Under the pieces are notes generated by a model. That model was not told the DNA's origin. It did not search any database and was given only the letters and a program-made list of their open reading frames with translations. Made by a program: the position numbers and the translations under genes. Below are positions 1-8,043 of a stretch of 64,000 nt of DNA, piece after piece. This DNA comes from Hymenobacter piscis (GTDB lineage: Bacteria; Bacteroidota; Bacteroidia; Cytophagales; Hymenobacteraceae), in contig NZ_JAHHZN010000015.1 in assembly GCF_018760735.1 (NCBI RefSeq), positions 35,555-99,554 of the forward strand. The letters run 5' to 3'. Positions within the stretch are counted from its first letter, which is position 1; every line of letters starts with the position of its first letter.

Positions 1-666
1 GCCCATCTGGCCAGCGGCCAGACCACGCATGAGCGCGGCTATTGGCTGCGGGCTTACCTGCGGGTGCAGCTCTCGGAGCGCTGGGCCTGGCACAGCGAGC
101 TAGATGAGCGGCGGCTGCTCAGCCCCGGCCGGCAGTGGCAGCTCATCACCCACCAGCACCTGCACTACCGGCTTGCCCGGCCGCTGGATGTGGCCCTGGG
201 CCTGAGCTACCCCCGCCAGCCGCCCGCCTCGGGCGGCCGGGCGCTGCAGGAGTGGCGCGGCTTTGGGGAGGCCACCCTCACCACCCCGCTCAGCTCGCGG
301 GTGCGCCTGCAGAACCGGCTGCGCCTGGAGCAACGCTGGCTGGAGCCCGCCGCTGCCGAGCAGCCCGGTCCCTGGGAAAGTCGGGGCCGCCTGCGGTACC
401 GCGTGCAGGCCGACTGGCAGCTCACCCCCGCCTGGAAGCTGCGCGCTTCCGATGAAGTGCTGTTTCATCCCGACCAGTTCGACCAGAACCGCGTGTACGC
501 CGGCGTGGAGCGGCAGCTGAGGGCTGGTTTCGCCGCCGAGCTGGGTTACCTCTGGTTCTACCAGCACCGCTACCACCGCCCCGATTACTTCAGCCGCGAC
601 GTGCTACGCCTCACCTTGTTCAAAGACCTGCGCCTGCATCGTCCGCCGCCCACGCCCCAGGGCTGA
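1..666 (+). CDS. DUF2490 family protein, 5'-truncated by window
   Basis: The frame is open from base 1 to the TGA at 664-666, so only the C-terminal 221 residues are present. The sequence is rich in Trp, Tyr and Arg, with alternating strands typical of an outer-membrane beta-barrel, and resembles the DUF2490 family of Bacteroidota: repeated R-L-E-Q-R-W type strands, an internal DEVLF segment and a C-terminal barrel-like stretch ending in LTLFKDLRL. DUF2490 proteins are predicted outer-membrane proteins of unknown role. The stop codon lies inside the left arm of an inverted repeat (659-678), so the last two residues are repeat-encoded. Start and signal peptide lie outside the window. Confidence 0.7.
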   Translation, partial: AHLASGQTTHERGYWLRAYLRVQLSERWAWHSELDERRLLSPGRQWQLITHQHLHYRLARPLDVALGLSYPRQPPASGGRALQEWRGFGEATLTTPLSSRVRLQNRLRLEQRWLEPAAAEQPGPWESRGRLRYRVQADWQLTPAWKLRASDEVLFHPDQFDQNRVYAGVERQLRAGFAAELGYLWFYQHRYHRPDYFSRDVLRLTLFKDLRLHRPPPTPQG

Positions 667-764
667 AGCCCTGGGCTACGCAGCGCCCTGACAGCCTTGA
701 ATACGGAAGCCTGTTGCTCCAATAGCACTCCGTAACCCGCTACCTAGCCCAGGGCTTTAGCCCT
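659..764. repeat. Inverted repeat between DUF2490 gene and cysI
   Basis: The left arm 659-678 and right arm 745-764 are complementary over 20 bases with one mismatch; the core reads agggctgaagccctgggcta. Each arm contains its own small palindrome (agggct..agccct). The left arm covers the stop codon of the upstream gene. It resembles a REP-like or MITE-like element; no other copy was recognised in this window. Confidence 0.7.
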
Positions 765-792
765 AGGACCACCGAAACCCAGAACCACCACC

Positions 793-2508
793 ATGTCCAA
801 CGCCCCCAAACTTTCCGAAGTCGAGCACGTCAAGGAAGCCAGCAACTACCTGCGCGGCACCCTGGCCGAAAGCCTCGTGAACCCGCTCACCGGTGCCCTC
901 TACCCCGACGATACCCACCTGATCAAGTTCCACGGCTCCTACCAGCAGACCGACCGGGACCTGGACTCGGAGCGCAAGCGCCAGAAGCTGGAGCCGCTCT
1001 ACTCGCTCATGATTCGGGTGCGGGTGCCGGGCGGCATTGCCTCGCCGGCCCAGTGGTTGTGCATGGATGAGCTGGCCGACCAGTACGGCAACCACACGCT
1101 CAAGCTCACCACCCGCCAGGCCTTTCAGCTGCACGGCGTGCTCAAGCGCGACCTGAAAAAGACCATCCAGGGCTTCAATGAGGCCCTGCTGGACAGCATT
1201 GCGGGCTGCGGCGACGTGAACCGTAACGTGATGTGCAACCCCAACCCGCACGAGAGCCCCCTGCACGCGGCCGTGTACGAGGTGTCGAAGCAGATCAGCA
1301 CCCACCTCACGCCCCGCACCTCGGCCTACTGGGACTTATGGCTGAACGGGGAGCCGCAGTTCACCAGCGCCCCCAATGAGGGCGAGGAGGACGCCGAGCC
1401 CATCTACGGCAAAACCTACCTGCCCCGCAAGTTCAAGATTGCCCTGGCCATTCCGCCCTACAACGACACCGACATCTTCGCCAACGACCTGGGCCTGATT
1501 GCCATTGAGGAACGGGGCCAGCTGGTGGGCTTTAACGTGGCCGTGGGCGGCGGCATGGGCATGACCTTCGGCATGCCCGACACCTACCCGCGCCTGGCCG
1601 ACATCATCGGCTTCGTACCCGCCGATAAAGTGGTGGACGCCTGCGAGAAAATCGTGACGATTCAGCGCGACTGGGGCAACCGGGAAAACCGCAAGTTCTC
1701 CCGCCTCAAGTACACCGTAGACCGCGTGGGCCTCGACGTGTTCAAACAGGAGCTGGACCAGCGCCTGGGCTTCCCGGTGGAGCCCGCCCGCCCCTACCAG
1801 TTCCGCAGCTCCGGCGACGCCTACGGCTGGTCCATCCAAGCCAATGGCCGGGCCCACCTCACGCTGTTCGTGGAAGGCGGCCGCATCCTTGACCGGGACG
1901 GCTACGCGCTCAAAACCGCCCTGCGCGAAATTGCCGCCTTCCACACCGGCGACTTCCGCCTCACCGGCAACCAGAACCTCATCATCGCCAACGTGGCCCC
2001 CGAGCACCGGCTGAGCGTGCAGGCGGTGTTGCAGCAGCACGGCGTGGCCGTGGAAGCGGGTAAGGAGCTGACCGGGCTGCGGCGCGGGGCGCTGGCCTGC
2101 GTGGCCCTGCCCACCTGCACGCTGGCCTTCGCGGAGGCCGAGCGGTATCTTCCGGAATTATTGGATAGATTGGACCAGATCATTCGCCAACAGGGTCTGG
2201 CTCAGGACGATATTCTGCTGCGGATGACGGGCTGCCCCAACGGCTGCGCCCGCCCCTACCTCGGCGAAATCGGGCTGGTGGGCCGGGCCGTGGGCCGCTA
2301 CAACCTGTACCTCGGTGCCGCTTTCAACGGGGAGCGGATGAACAAGCTCTACAAGGAAATGCTGGACGAAGACGGCATCGTGCAGGAACTCACGCCCCTG
2401 CTTGCCGACTACGCCCAGAACCGCCAGCCCCAGGAGCGGTTTGGTGATTTCGTCATCCGCCAGGGCTACGTGCAGCCCACCGCAAGCGGCCTGACGTTTC
2501 ACGAGTAA
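793..2508 (+). CDS. cysI: Sulfite reductase hemoprotein (beta) subunit
   Basis: 571 residues, the usual length for the NADPH-type assimilatory enzyme that reduces sulfite to sulfide with siroheme and a [4Fe-4S] cluster in the cytoplasm. The cluster/siroheme cysteines are present: Cys436 and Cys442 (ACVALPTC) and Cys481 and Cys485 (TGCPNGC). The N-terminal half carries the ferredoxin-like parachute domain (KFHGSYQQ, RQAFQLHG), and basic siroheme contacts are apparent. ATG at 793 follows a 126-base intergenic repeat. The gene is followed by another repeat and then by a siroheme-synthase/permease fusion, which fits a sulfur assimilation role. No flavoprotein subunit (cysJ) or other cys gene lies in the window. 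Confidence 0.93.
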   Translation: MSNAPKLSEVEHVKEASNYLRGTLAESLVNPLTGALYPDDTHLIKFHGSYQQTDRDLDSERKRQKLEPLYSLMIRVRVPGGIASPAQWLCMDELADQYGNHTLKLTTRQAFQLHGVLKRDLKKTIQGFNEALLDSIAGCGDVNRNVMCNPNPHESPLHAAVYEVSKQISTHLTPRTSAYWDLWLNGEPQFTSAPNEGEEDAEPIYGKTYLPRKFKIALAIPPYNDTDIFANDLGLIAIEERGQLVGFNVAVGGGMGMTFGMPDTYPRLADIIGFVPADKVVDACEKIVTIQRDWGNRENRKFSRLKYTVDRVGLDVFKQELDQRLGFPVEPARPYQFRSSGDAYGWSIQANGRAHLTLFVEGGRILDRDGYALKTALREIAAFHTGDFRLTGNQNLIIANVAPEHRLSVQAVLQQHGVAVEAGKELTGLRRGALACVALPTCTLAFAEAERYLPELLDRLDQIIRQQGLAQDDILLRMTGCPNGCARPYLGEIGLVGRAVGRYNLYLGAAFNGERMNKLYKEMLDEDGIVQELTPLLADYAQNRQPQERFGDFVIRQGYVQPTASGLTFHE

Positions 2509-2531
2509 CCGGTAGAACGAACAACATTAGT

Positions 2532-2652
2532 ACGTCATTCCGAGCAGCGCGAGGAATCTCGCGTGCTGACGTTGTAGCAGCTAATCCTAACAACAGGATT
2601 ACCATTGCACGCAAGATTCCTCGACTTCGCTCCGCTGCGCTCGGAATGACGT
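2532..2652. repeat. Dispersed inverted repeat, family A copy 1
   Basis: Left arm starts acgtcattccgagc and continues through gaggaatctcgcgtg; the right arm ends cgctcggaatgacgt. The arms pair imperfectly over about 45 bases. Related copies occur at 41566-41662, 47180-47299, 59713-59872 and 63821-63890, plus a short one at 63056-63087. It sits between cysI and the fusion gene. Confidence 0.8.
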
Positions 2653-2708
2653 TCTGTTAGTGCTGTTCTGCCTTCCTTTCCATCCGACCCCAACCATCGC
2701 CAACCACC

Positions 2709-4223
2709 ATGTCCCTTTCCTCCAACAACGCCCTGCCCCAGCCCGAGCCGCCGCCCGCGGTGCCCGATGGCAACCGGCTTTTTCCGGTGTTTCTGAAGCT
2801 GGAACAGCTGCACGTGCTGCTGGTGGGCGGCGGGGCCGTGGGCCATGAGAAGCTCTCGGCCATGCTGGCCAACAGCCCCAACGCGGCCATTACGGTGGTG
2901 GCTACCTGGTTTGGGCCCGAGCTGCGGGTGCTGGCCGGCCAGCACCCTGCCGTGCAGCTGCGCGAGCAGCCCTACGACCCCACCCACCTCGTCGGCCACG
3001 ACCTGGTGATTGTGGCCACCGACGACAAAGCCCTTAACCTGCAGATCAAGGCCGACGCTACGCGCCAGCGCCTGCTCTGCAACGTGGCCGATACGCCCGC
3101 CGCCTGCGACTTCTACCTGGGCTCCATCGTGCAGAAAGGCGACCTGAAAATTGCCATCAGCACCAACGGCAAGTCGCCCACCATTGCCAAGCGCCTGCGC
3201 GAAATGCTCACCCACACCCTCCCCGACGAGCTGCACGACGTGCTCCAGCGCATGGCGCAGATCCGGGAGAAGGTAGGCGGCGACTTCGCCCACAAGGTAA
3301 AATCCCTGAACGCCGTCACGGCCGAGCTGACCGGCGGGCCGGCTTACGAATCACCCGCGGCGGCGCGGTGGCGCAAGATTGCCACCGGGGCCCTGCTGGC
3401 TTTTGCGGCCATGCTGGTGTTCAACATTCTGAGCTACTATTTTACCTGGACGCAGGTGTGGTCGGCGGCCACCCACGCCGAAACGTTCTGGCTGTTCGTG
3501 GCCATCGGCTTCGGCGCGCAACTCATCGACGGGCTGCTGGGCATGGGCTACGGCGTAGTCACGGCCATCAGCCTGATGAGCCTGAACATTGCCCCGGCGG
3601 CCGTGAGTGCCAGCATCCACACCGCCGAAATGTTTGCCAGCGGGGCCTCGGGTTACCACCACTACCGCTTCGGCAACGTGAACAAGCGCCTGTTCAAAGC
3701 CCTGCTGATTCCGGGCGTGCTGGGCGCCATTGCGGGGGCCTACCTGCTCTCGAAGTTCGGCGAAACCTACGCTGGCTACGTGAAGCCCTTTCTGGCGGCC
3801 TACCTGTTGCTGCTGGGCGTCCGCATCATCAGCAAGGCCTTCAGCAAGCCCGGCCCGCGCAAGAAACACAAGAAGCTGGGGTTGCTGGCCGCGGCCGGCG
3901 GCTTCCTCGATTCGTTTGGCGGGGGCGGCTGGGGGCCGCTGGTGACCAGTACGCTCATTGCCGGGGGCCGCACGCCGCAGTACGTGATTGGCTCGGTGAG
4001 CGTCACGGAGTTCTTCGTCACGTTTGCCAGCGCCGTTACGTTCTTCGCCACGCTGGGCATCTCGCACTGGCAGATTATCCTGGGCCTCATCATCGGGGGC
4101 GTGGCCGCCGCGCCGCTGGCCGCCCGCCTGGCCGGCCGCCTGCCCGTGCGCTGGATGTTTGTGGGCGTGGGCCTGATGGTGATTGTGTGGAGTTTGTGGG
4201 CGCTGCGAAAAGTCTTTTTTTAA
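2709..4223 (+). CDS. Siroheme-synthase-like domain fused to TauE/SafE (TSUP) permease
   Basis: 504 residues in two parts. Residues about 22-205 resemble the CysG N-terminal/Met8 precorrin-2 dehydrogenase-ferrochelatase: NAD-binding loop GGGAVG (40-45), ATDD (103-106), NVAD (125-128) and STNGKSP (151-157), followed by the helical dimerisation segment. Residues about 224-504 form a TSUP permease with two halves, each with a conserved glycine-rich start (DGLLGMGYG and DSFGGGGWGP), and about eight membrane spans. TSUP proteins move sulfite, sulfate, taurine or sulfoacetate. Following cysI by 200 bases, it probably supplies siroheme and a sulfur oxyanion for the same pathway. The methyltransferase half of classical CysG is absent, so uroporphyrinogen methylation must come from elsewhere. 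The direction of transport is not readable from the sequence. Confidence 0.87.
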   Translation: MSLSSNNALPQPEPPPAVPDGNRLFPVFLKLEQLHVLLVGGGAVGHEKLSAMLANSPNAAITVVATWFGPELRVLAGQHPAVQLREQPYDPTHLVGHDLVIVATDDKALNLQIKADATRQRLLCNVADTPAACDFYLGSIVQKGDLKIAISTNGKSPTIAKRLREMLTHTLPDELHDVLQRMAQIREKVGGDFAHKVKSLNAVTAELTGGPAYESPAAARWRKIATGALLAFAAMLVFNILSYYFTWTQVWSAATHAETFWLFVAIGFGAQLIDGLLGMGYGVVTAISLMSLNIAPAAVSASIHTAEMFASGASGYHHYRFGNVNKRLFKALLIPGVLGAIAGAYLLSKFGETYAGYVKPFLAAYLLLLGVRIISKAFSKPGPRKKHKKLGLLAAAGGFLDSFGGGGWGPLVTSTLIAGGRTPQYVIGSVSVTEFFVTFASAVTFFATLGISHWQIILGLIIGGVAAAPLAARLAGRLPVRWMFVGVGLMVIVWSLWALRKVFF

Positions 4224-4247
4224 CACCTTTCTTCAAGACATAGGCTT

Positions 4248-4291
4248 AAGCCGAAAGCGCCACCAACGGCCGTTGGTGGCGCTTTCGGCTT
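4248..4291. terminator. Perfect 44-bp palindrome, likely terminator
   Basis: Two 22-base arms with no loop (4248-4269 and 4270-4291), left arm beginning aagccgaaagcgcc, lie 25 bases past the permease stop. An A-rich start and T-rich end fit an intrinsic terminator, although the terminal T run is short. Confidence 0.75.
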
Positions 4292-4411
4292 TAAATGGCG
4301 TATATGTTTACCCCGCCTGTTTAGTAACGGAAAGTCTGATACGGTGATATCCTGGCAGCTTAAAAATCTGCCGCGCGCTTACTTTCGGCAGACGATCTAT
4401 TTTATATCCCG

Positions 4412-5137
4412 ATGCGCTCTTTACTCCTTCATTTTCTGGTTAGTGGCTTACTACTGGCTGGCACATCCTGTTCGCAGGAGCCGGTGCCAACGCCCGGTCT
4501 ACGCACTGTCAATGGCGTGCCTTACTATTTTTTCACGGAAGCCGATGCGCCCTGGCTGCAACTCGCAATGGGCACAGTAGTATGGCAGTTTGAAAACGCG
4601 CGCGGCCAACAGCGCACCTACGAGCTTTACCAACGGCTGGAAAAACAACAGATGGAAGAGCGCACCGTGGTTCCGGTGGGCTCGTTCATCGGTAAATCGG
4701 ACTTGATCAAGTATTACGACGACGTATTAGTACGCGTCCGGCGTACCGACAGCCTCGGCGGTGGCGGCGAGTTTCACATGTACCGGGGCCCGGCACTGCT
4801 CGCATCCTACCCATCCCAGGGGACCAATCCTGGCACCAGCCAGCTGTATGTAGAAGGGACCTGGACCGAATTCATCGGTAGCACCGACCCACAGAGCGAC
4901 TACAACCGCTGCCGGGGAATAAAATTTCCGATGGGCGACGCCCTGGCAGGGCCTTTTCAGCAACTCACTGTCAAGGGTCTAACCTATCCGGAAGTAGTAG
5001 AATTGGTGGCTACCAACCGCGGGCCGGACTGTGCCCCCGTTCCAGCTTCCTATATGCGCGTGCTCTACTATGACCGCCATGCTGGTATCGTTCGGATGGT
5101 TTCTGACTCCGGTGAAGTATGGGACCGGCTACCCTAG
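4412..5137 (+). CDS. Putative lipoprotein of unknown function
   Basis: 241 residues beginning MRSLLLHFLVSG with a hydrophobic segment and a relaxed lipobox (LLLAGTSC, Cys20), as is common in Bacteroidota lipoproteins. The mature part is rich in Tyr, Gly and charged residues, with cysteines near residues 171 and 209 that could form a disulfide. No family was recognised. The start at 4412 places the signal peptide at the N-terminus; an overlapping 78-codon frame beginning at 4344 is discarded. It stands alone between the terminator palindrome and the convergent permease gene. Confidence 0.7.
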   Translation: MRSLLLHFLVSGLLLAGTSCSQEPVPTPGLRTVNGVPYYFFTEADAPWLQLAMGTVVWQFENARGQQRTYELYQRLEKQQMEERTVVPVGSFIGKSDLIKYYDDVLVRVRRTDSLGGGGEFHMYRGPALLASYPSQGTNPGTSQLYVEGTWTEFIGSTDPQSDYNRCRGIKFPMGDALAGPFQQLTVKGLTYPEVVELVATNRGPDCAPVPASYMRVLYYDRHAGIVRMVSDSGEVWDRLP

Positions 5138-5209
5138 CCTTTCTCCCCCCCGTAACGCAAACAGCCGGAACCTCCCGGCCCCGGCTGCTACAGTGGGCCA
5201 TAACGCCCC

Positions 5210-5235
5210 AATTTTTAATTCTTAATTCTTAATTC
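5210..5235. repeat. AT-rich short tandem (aattctt)n at permease 3' end
   Basis: A run of 7-base units (ttaattc) in otherwise GC-rich DNA. Read on the minus strand it encodes the last residues of the permease (ELRIKN) and its TAA stop, so the C-terminal tail is repeat-derived. Confidence 0.75.
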
Positions 5236-6666
5236 ATTCCCCAGCTTGCTGTGCTTGCGGCCGTAGCCGAAGTAGATGGCCAGGCCGATGGCCAGCCACA
5301 CGGCCAGCCGCAGCCAGGTTTCCCAGGGCAGGGCCAGCATCATCACCACGCAGGTCAGGATGCCGAGGATGGGCACCAGCGGCACCCAGGGCGTACGGAA
5401 ACCGCGCGGCGCGTCGGGCTCGCGCTTGCGCATGATGAGGATGCCCACGCACACCATCACGAAGGCCAGCAGCGTGCCGATGCTCGTCATCTCGCCCACC
5501 ACCGAAATCGGCACGAAGCCCGCGAACAGCGCAATGAACAGGCCCAGCAGCAAGTTCGACTGCAGCGGCGTGCGGAACCGCTCGTGAATCCGGGCGAAAA
5601 CCGGGGGCAGCAAACCGTCCTTGGCCATGCTGAAAAACACCCGGCTCTGGCCCAGCAGATCCACCAGAATCACGGACGTATAGCCCACGATGATGGCCAG
5701 AATCACGGCCGACGACAGCCAGGCGTAGGGCGTTTTCTCGATGGCAATGGCTACCGGCGCGGCGCTGTTCTTGAACTCGGTGTAGTTGGCCAAACCGGTC
5801 ATGACGTGCCCGAACAGCACGAACAGCACGGTGCAGATCAGCAGGGAGCCGATGATGCCGATGGGCATGTTGCGCTGCGGGTTCTTGGTTTCCTGGGCCA
5901 TGGTGGCCACAATATCAAACCCGATAAACACGAAAAACACCACGCCCGCCCCGCGCAGAATGCCGCTCCAGCCAAATTCCCCAAACACGCCGGTATTCTC
6001 CGGAATGTAGGGCTGGTAATTGGTAGGGTCGATGTACTGCCAGCCCAGACCGATGAACACCAGCACCACGGCCACCTTCAGCGTGACCACCAGCGCGTTA
6101 AACCACGCCGAGCCCGAGGTGCCGCGAATGATAATCATCGTAATGGCCAGCACGATAAGCATGGCCGGAATATTGACGAAGCCGTGCACCACGCTGCCGT
6201 CGGCCAGCGTGGCCGTTTCAAACGGCGACATCACCAGCTGCGGCGGCACGATAATGCCGTATTTCTCTAAAAACTTGAGCAGGTACTGCGACCAGCTGAT
6301 GGCCACCGTGGCCGCGCCCACCGAGTATTCGAGCACCAAATCCCAGCCGATAATCCAGGCAAACAGCTCGCCCATGGTGGCGTAGGCGTAGGTGTAGGCC
6401 GAGCCAGCCACGGGCACCATGGAGGCAAACTCGGCGTAGCACAGCGCCGAGAAGGCGCAGCCCACGGCCGCCACCACAAACGAGAGCGTGACGGCCGGGC
6501 CGGCATTGTTGGCGGCGGCAATGCCGGTGAGCGAGAACAGGCCTGCCCCAATAATCACCCCAATGCCGATGGCAATGAGGTTGAAGCCGTTCAGGCTTCG
6601 TTTCAGCGTTCCGGCGCCGGTTTCGGCGGCCTCCTGCCGCAGCAGTTCCAGTGATTTTCTGAGCAT
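5215..6666 (-). CDS. APC-superfamily amino-acid permease
   Basis: 483 residues with about 12 hydrophobic spans. The first span carries the APC helix-breaking motif (GIGVIIGAGLFSLTG), and FIGFDIVATMAQETKNP around residue 255 is the conserved segment of the cationic amino-acid transporter (CAT/YfnA) subgroup. It should catalyse proton- or gradient-driven amino-acid uptake across the inner membrane. ATG at 6666 is supported by the following RKSLELLRQE cytoplasmic N-terminus. The leader on the minus strand carries a SAM-I-like riboswitch (6953-7051), which suggests control by S-adenosylmethionine and therefore a methionine- or sulfur-related substrate rather than lysine/arginine; that is inference. 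The last six residues derive from an AT-rich repeat. Confidence 0.9.
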   Translation of the reverse strand: MLRKSLELLRQEAAETGAGTLKRSLNGFNLIAIGIGVIIGAGLFSLTGIAAANNAGPAVTLSFVVAAVGCAFSALCYAEFASMVPVAGSAYTYAYATMGELFAWIIGWDLVLEYSVGAATVAISWSQYLLKFLEKYGIIVPPQLVMSPFETATLADGSVVHGFVNIPAMLIVLAITMIIIRGTSGSAWFNALVVTLKVAVVLVFIGLGWQYIDPTNYQPYIPENTGVFGEFGWSGILRGAGVVFFVFIGFDIVATMAQETKNPQRNMPIGIIGSLLICTVLFVLFGHVMTGLANYTEFKNSAAPVAIAIEKTPYAWLSSAVILAIIVGYTSVILVDLLGQSRVFFSMAKDGLLPPVFARIHERFRTPLQSNLLLGLFIALFAGFVPISVVGEMTSIGTLLAFVMVCVGILIMRKREPDAPRGFRTPWVPLVPILGILTCVVMMLALPWETWLRLAVWLAIGLAIYFGYGRKHSKLGNELRIKN

Positions 6667-7418
6667 AAAAAGGTACGCCCGGCAACTGCCCGGGCAAGCG
6701 TGAACGAAAAAAACAGCGTGAGGTCAAGCCGGCCGGCGCAGGCGCCCCGACGGACAGATGCGCCCGCCAACCAGGCCGGCCGCGTCAAGAAAAGGCAGAA
6801 ATCAGCAGCGCCGCAGCGGGCTGCTCAGGCGCACCGGCCGCTCAGCAACAACAACCCCGGCGCCAACACGCTACCAGCGGCCCGAACGGGCACACAGCGG
6901 CAGCAGAAACGACAACACGGGCAGTAAGGCGGGGCAGCACAGGCACGGCAACTTGTTTTTATATGGTCAGGAATTGGCACCGTTCCGCAGCTTGCGGGTG
7001 GTTGCCGACGCATCAGTGAGCCTGTCTCTCCGCGCCTCTGTATAAAAACAATCCTTCGGCTAGAAAGAATTGATGGCACAAAGGTAAAGCCGGATTGGTG
7101 CCCGGGCAACCCGGCCAAGGCAGCCGCGTCCGGGCAGCCCCCCAATGACTACCTGCCCCGCCCAATTCCGCCCCCCGGCCGCCGCTGCGCCACCCGATTG
7201 CCAATCGTAAAAAACTGGCAGACAGCAAATTACTCAAACCGACACCTGAAAGCGCGCAAGGTTTAACGACAAAATTTAAATTTTTTAAGCTGCTTAATAT
7301 TGGGGGGAGCGGCCAAAACTGGCACCGGAGTTGCCAATACCCCATCAGCAACCCCAGTGCCAGTCCGGACGGCCGGTGGGCCTGCTTTCATCGAACATAA
7401 ACATTCTCATAAAGCACC
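6667..7418. other. Intergenic region with riboswitch; otherwise no gene
   Basis: This 752-base divergent gap holds the SAM-I-like element at 6953-7051 (minus). Between it and the permease start are about 285 bases with no convincing reading frame; this may contain the expression platform, but no clear terminator was found. The part 7052-7418 becomes AT-rich (aaaatttaaattttttaag near 7270) and probably holds the promoters of both flanking genes. Overlapping frames here lack family resemblance. Confidence 0.6.
6953..7051 (-). promoter_or_regulatory. SAM-I-like (S-box) riboswitch
   Basis: Read on the minus strand: an 11-bp perfect closing stem (ttgtttttata at 7051-7041 with tataaaaacaa at 6963-6953), then cagaggcgcggagagac, gatgcgtcggcaacc, a small hairpin (cccgcaagctgcgg) and cggtgccaattcctga. 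These match the S-box landmarks in order: the AGAGGNGGAGGGA-like segment, the GGCAACC core and the GGUGCNAAUUCC core. The element is 99 bases, the usual aptamer length. It is oriented toward the APC permease. The first core is slightly divergent (gcggagagac). A covariance-model scan against the SAM riboswitch family would settle it. Confidence 0.85.
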
Positions 7419-7883
7419 ATGAAAAAGTTTCTCGTCATCCTCGCCGCCTTCTCGTTCTCCGCCGCCGCCGCTTCGGCCCAGACGGCAGCTCCCGCCACAG
7501 CCGCCCACGGTCAGCATCGTCAGGGCGGGCACAAGGGCGAGCACAAAGGCCCCCACGCCAACCTCACCCCCGAGCAGCGCGCCGACCGTTCGTCTCAGCA
7601 CCTGAGCAAGCAGCTCAACCTCTCGGCCGCCCAGACCCAGCAGGTTCGCCAGCTCCAGCTGAGCCGTGCCCAGGCCATGCAGGCCCACAAAGCCCAGGCT
7701 GGCACCGTGGCCAAAGCGGACCGCAAGCAGCACCAGGCCACCAGGAAGGCCGAAAAGGACCGTTACAACGCCCAGCTCAAGCAAATCCTGAGCGCCGACC
7801 AGTACGCCAAGTACACCCAGCTGCAGGCCGATAAAATGGCCAAGCGCAAAGCCCATCAGGGCCCCAAGCAAGCCAAAGGCTAA
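7419..7883 (+). CDS. Secreted Spy/LTXXQ-like helical protein
   Basis: 154 residues with a clear signal peptide (MKKFLVILAAF..ASAQT, cleavage near residue 21). A His/Gly/Lys-rich stretch is followed by helices with the LTXXQ-like repeat pattern LTPEQRAD and LNLSAAQTQQVRQL, then a C-terminal segment ILSADQYAKYTQL. This resembles the periplasmic CpxP/Spy-type proteins of Bacteroidota, small helical proteins linked to envelope stress or metal sensing. The His-rich N-terminus (HGQHRQGGHKGEHKGPH) could bind metal ions; this is inference. A strong terminator follows at 7898. Confidence 0.72.
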   Translation: MKKFLVILAAFSFSAAAASAQTAAPATAAHGQHRQGGHKGEHKGPHANLTPEQRADRSSQHLSKQLNLSAAQTQQVRQLQLSRAQAMQAHKAQAGTVAKADRKQHQATRKAEKDRYNAQLKQILSADQYAKYTQLQADKMAKRKAHQGPKQAKG

Positions 7884-7897
7884 ACTTTTCAGCCACC

Positions 7898-7939
7898 AAA
7901 AAAACAGCCCTGACATTTCCGTCAGGGCTGTTTTTTTTT
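7898..7939 (+). terminator. Intrinsic terminator
   Basis: Stem acagccctgac/gtcagggctgt with loop atttcc followed by nine Ts; A-rich on the 5' side, so it could act on both strands. Confidence 0.92.
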
Positions 7940-7949
7940 GATGTGTACT

Positions 7950-8043
7950 GTAGAAACGCGGCCCTTCGCGGCGGATGCCGGAAACTGTAGGGCGGCCACA
8001 ACATCAGCACGCGCCAGACGCGAAGGGCCGCGTCTGGCTCTAC
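7950..8043. repeat. REP-like inverted repeat at ecsC-like gene 3' end
   Basis: Left arm gtagaaacgcggcccttcgcg (7950-7970) pairs with cgcgaagggccgcgtctggctctac near 8019-8043, with a short bulge. The right arm includes the stop codon (8040-8042) of the minus-strand EcsC gene. The outer sequence resembles the gtagagacgc element at 49458-49607. Confidence 0.72.

Noticed and set aside
5251..6270. 339-codon plus-strand frame rich in His/Gln/Arg
   Set aside because: It is the antisense shadow of the permease gene, typical of GC-rich DNA; its composition is not protein-like.
7052..7418. Additional promoter or regulator in the AT-rich part of the divergent gap
   Set aside because: AT richness suggests promoters, but no clear -7 box or operator could be placed with confidence.
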